Part shown: positions 62,290 to 64,000 of the stretch, piece by piece
Layout: every line of letters starts with the position of its first letter
Position numbering within the stretch: position 1 is the stretch's first letter
Source: Gemmatimonadota bacterium
GTDB taxonomy: Bacteria > Gemmatimonadota > Gemmatimonadetes > Gemmatimonadales > Gemmatimonadaceae
DNA length: 64,000 bases
Assembly (NCBI GenBank): GCA_016714015.1
Contig: JADJNZ010000006.1
Span: 186,001 to 250,000, forward strand
Direction: 5' to 3'
The notes under the pieces: generated by a model
Database searches by the model: none
Told to the model about the DNA's origin: nothing
The model's input: the letters and a program-made list of their open reading frames with translations, nothing else
Made by a program: the position numbers and the translations under genes

Positions 62290-64000
62290 GTGATCCGCGC
62301 GAGAACCGCCGCCACCCTGCTGGTGCTGTCGTCCGCCACCTGGGGTTCCGCCCGGGCCCAGATGATCACGCAGACGGGAGCGGCGGCCCGCCGCGGCCGC
62401 GCCACCGTCGTGCAGACGCCACCCACGATCGACGGCCGTCTCGACGACGCCGTCTGGCGCAGCGCCGAGGTCCTCTCCGACTTCGTCCAGCGCGAGCCCG
62501 TCGAGGGGAACCCGGTCTCCGAACGCACCGAGGTCCGGATCCTCACCGACGGCGAGGCGCTCTACGTCGGCGCCTGGCTCTATGACCGCGAGGCGCACCT
62601 CATCGTGCCGAGCGAGAAGATCCGCGACGTCACGCTCACCAACAGCGACTACTTCGCATTCATCCTCGACACCTACCACGACCGGCAGAACGGCTTCATG
62701 TTCGGCACCACGCCGTCGGGCGTCGAGCATGACGAGCAGGTGATCCGCGAGGGCGAGGGCGGCGGCGTCTTCACGGCCGGCGGCAACCGCGCGCAGGCCG
62801 GCGCGCTCGGCGGCGTGAACCTCAACTGGGATGCGAGCTGGACCGTCCGCACCTCGCAGGACTCGCTCGGCTGGTACGCGGAGTTCCGCATCCCCTACTC
62901 GACCATCCGGTACGGCGCCGGGGCGACGCAGACCTGGGGCCTCAACATCATGCGCGGCATCCGCCGCCGGAACGAGGAGGCGCTCTGGTCGCGCGTCTCG
63001 CGCCAGTTCAGCCTCAATCGCCTCTCGCAGGCGGGCACCCTCGAGGAGCTCCCCGTGCCGTCGCAGCGCATCGCGACCGTCACGCCCTACGTGCTCGGCA
63101 CCTCGAGTCGCGCCTATGCGACGATGCCGGATTTCCGCTCCACCGGCGAGGTGGGCCTCGACGCGAAGTACGGCATCACGCCGAGCCTCACGCTCGACCT
63201 GACCTACAACACCGACTTCGCGCAGGTGGAGGTGGACGAGCAGCGCACCAACCTCACGCGCTTCCCGCTCTTCTTCCCCGAGAAGCGGCCCTTCTTCCTC
63301 GAGAACGCCGGCGTCTTCGCCGCCGGCACGCCGCAGGCCGTGGACCTCTTCTTCACGCGGCGCATCGGCATCGACTCGGTGGGCCAGCCGGTGCCGATCC
63401 TCGGCGGCGGGCGCCTCACCGGGCGCATCGGCGGCCTCACCGTCGGTGCGCTGCAGATGATCACCGGCGAGCAGAACGGCGTCGAGGGCAACTCCTACAC
63501 CGTGCTGCGCACCCTCAAGGAGCTCTCCGCCCGCTCGCGCGTCGGCGTGATGGCGGTGCAGCGCCAGCGGCTCGGCGACGCCGACGACCACAATCGCGTG
63601 TACGGCGTGGACGGCCGCGTGGGGATCGGGCAGGCGTGGACCGCCGACGCCTGGTTCGGTCGCTCCGAGACGCCGGGCCGCGACGGCGATGCCAACGCGT
63701 GGAGCGGGCGCCTCGCCTACCAGACCCGCGACTGGAACCACTCGGTGCGCATGCTGCAGGTCGGCGACGACTTCAATCCCGAGGTCGGGTTCATGAGCCG
63801 CCCTGCGGGCTACCGGTTCGACGAGCTCATGCTCATGCGCCTCGTGCGGAGCCCCCGGTGGAAGGAGGTGCGGCAATGGAACCCGCACATCTCGCTCCGC
63901 CGCTACGTCGGGACCGACGGCTTCACGCAGTCCACCTGGGCGCACATCGATCTCACCGAGGTCGAGTTCAACGGGGGCGGCCGATTCGGGCCCGACATCA
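62290..64000 (+). CDS. DUF5916 outer-membrane protein with N-terminal CBM9-like domain, 3' end cut by window edge
   Basis: About 570 codons from a GTG start to the right edge, with no stop. A signal peptide (TAATLLVLSSATWGSARAQ) is followed by a CBM9/DOMON-like sandwich (PPTIDGRLDDAVWRSAEVL, ALYVGAWLYDREA, WYAEFRIPYSTIRYG). Then comes the DUF5916 beta-barrel-like part (LDLTYNTDFAQVEVDEQRT, FPLFFPEKRPFFLENAGVF), the strongest family mark. Function unknown; it is common in Gemmatimonadota and Bacteroidetes, often near peptidases. No Shine-Dalgarno precedes the GTG. The 163 bases between it and the divergent gene hold no clear promoter. Confidence 0.88.
   Translation, partial: MIRARTAATLLVLSSATWGSARAQMITQTGAAARRGRATVVQTPPTIDGRLDDAVWRSAEVLSDFVQREPVEGNPVSERTEVRILTDGEALYVGAWLYDREAHLIVPSEKIRDVTLTNSDYFAFILDTYHDRQNGFMFGTTPSGVEHDEQVIREGEGGGVFTAGGNRAQAGALGGVNLNWDASWTVRTSQDSLGWYAEFRIPYSTIRYGAGATQTWGLNIMRGIRRRNEEALWSRVSRQFSLNRLSQAGTLEELPVPSQRIATVTPYVLGTSSRAYATMPDFRSTGEVGLDAKYGITPSLTLDLTYNTDFAQVEVDEQRTNLTRFPLFFPEKRPFFLENAGVFAAGTPQAVDLFFTRRIGIDSVGQPVPILGGGRLTGRIGGLTVGALQMITGEQNGVEGNSYTVLRTLKELSARSRVGVMAVQRQRLGDADDHNRVYGVDGRVGIGQAWTADAWFGRSETPGRDGDANAWSGRLAYQTRDWNHSVRMLQVGDDFNPEVGFMSRPAGYRFDELMLMRLVRSPRWKEVRQWNPHISLRRYVGTDGFTQSTWAHIDLTEVEFNGGGRFGPDI

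Overview
The window is GC-rich and densely packed: 52 genes, most in runs that overlap by 1 to 4 bases (ATGA, GTGA, TGATG). The gene types point to a diderm, probably aerobic heterotroph of the Gemmatimonadota or a close relative. They include a TonB-dependent receptor with an N-terminal carboxypeptidase-regulatory domain, a DUF5916 outer-membrane protein, DUF1080, DUF4136, a eukaryotic-like Ser/Thr kinase with a large C-terminal sensor part, and many lipoproteins. This placement is inferred from gene content only; there is no rRNA here. I saw no insertion sequence, prophage, CRISPR array or tRNA.

Bases 1-19069 lie on the minus strand. Read in the direction of transcription they hold: a two-component system; a TolC/adaptor/RND metal-efflux operon; a di-heme peroxidase-like, Rieske and beta-barrel operon; a kynureninase-like PLP enzyme; a small protein with a beta-lactamase-fold protein and a pseudouridine-phosphate glycosidase; and a TPR protein, ABC ATPase, ABC permease and M16 peptidase (cut by the left edge). 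The response regulator gene and the efflux operon share the same direct-repeat operator and -10 geometry.

Bases 19073-25277 are plus strand: a patatin-ferredoxin fusion, aconitase, a very large intergenic hairpin, a diacylglycerol-kinase-like lipid kinase, a DUF2202 ferritin-like lipoprotein under a CopY/BlaI-type palindrome, and a periplasmic peroxiredoxin. In the peroxiredoxin the peroxidatic cysteine codon is an in-frame TGA followed by a SECIS-like hairpin. It is best read as a selenoprotein and is the most notable find.

Bases 25977-36767 form one long plus-strand array: glycerate 2-kinase, agmatine-to-putrescine genes (aguB, aguA), Ser/Thr kinase, ABC-type ligand-binding lipoprotein, chemoreceptor, queC, queE. 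A TonB receptor, a glycerophosphodiesterase with an MsbA-like exporter, and a CotH-like lipoprotein follow. From 44309 to 52367 come a lipoprotein, an AAA ATPase, two MFS transporters, a 249-base inverted repeat, an M28 peptidase, PlsC, a sugar isomerase-like protein and Hsp20.

The right part (52549-64000) holds an M20 peptidase, a nitronate monooxygenase-like enzyme, two Gfo/Idh/MocA oxidoreductases, CutC, and a DUF1080/transporter/oxidoreductase operon that looks like oxidative (3-keto) sugar catabolism. It ends with a DUF4136 lipoprotein, an unknown protein and a DUF5916 protein cut by the right edge. At least ten genes have a TANNNT-like -10 box only 6 to 9 bases before the start codon and no Shine-Dalgarno, which suggests that leaderless mRNAs are common.
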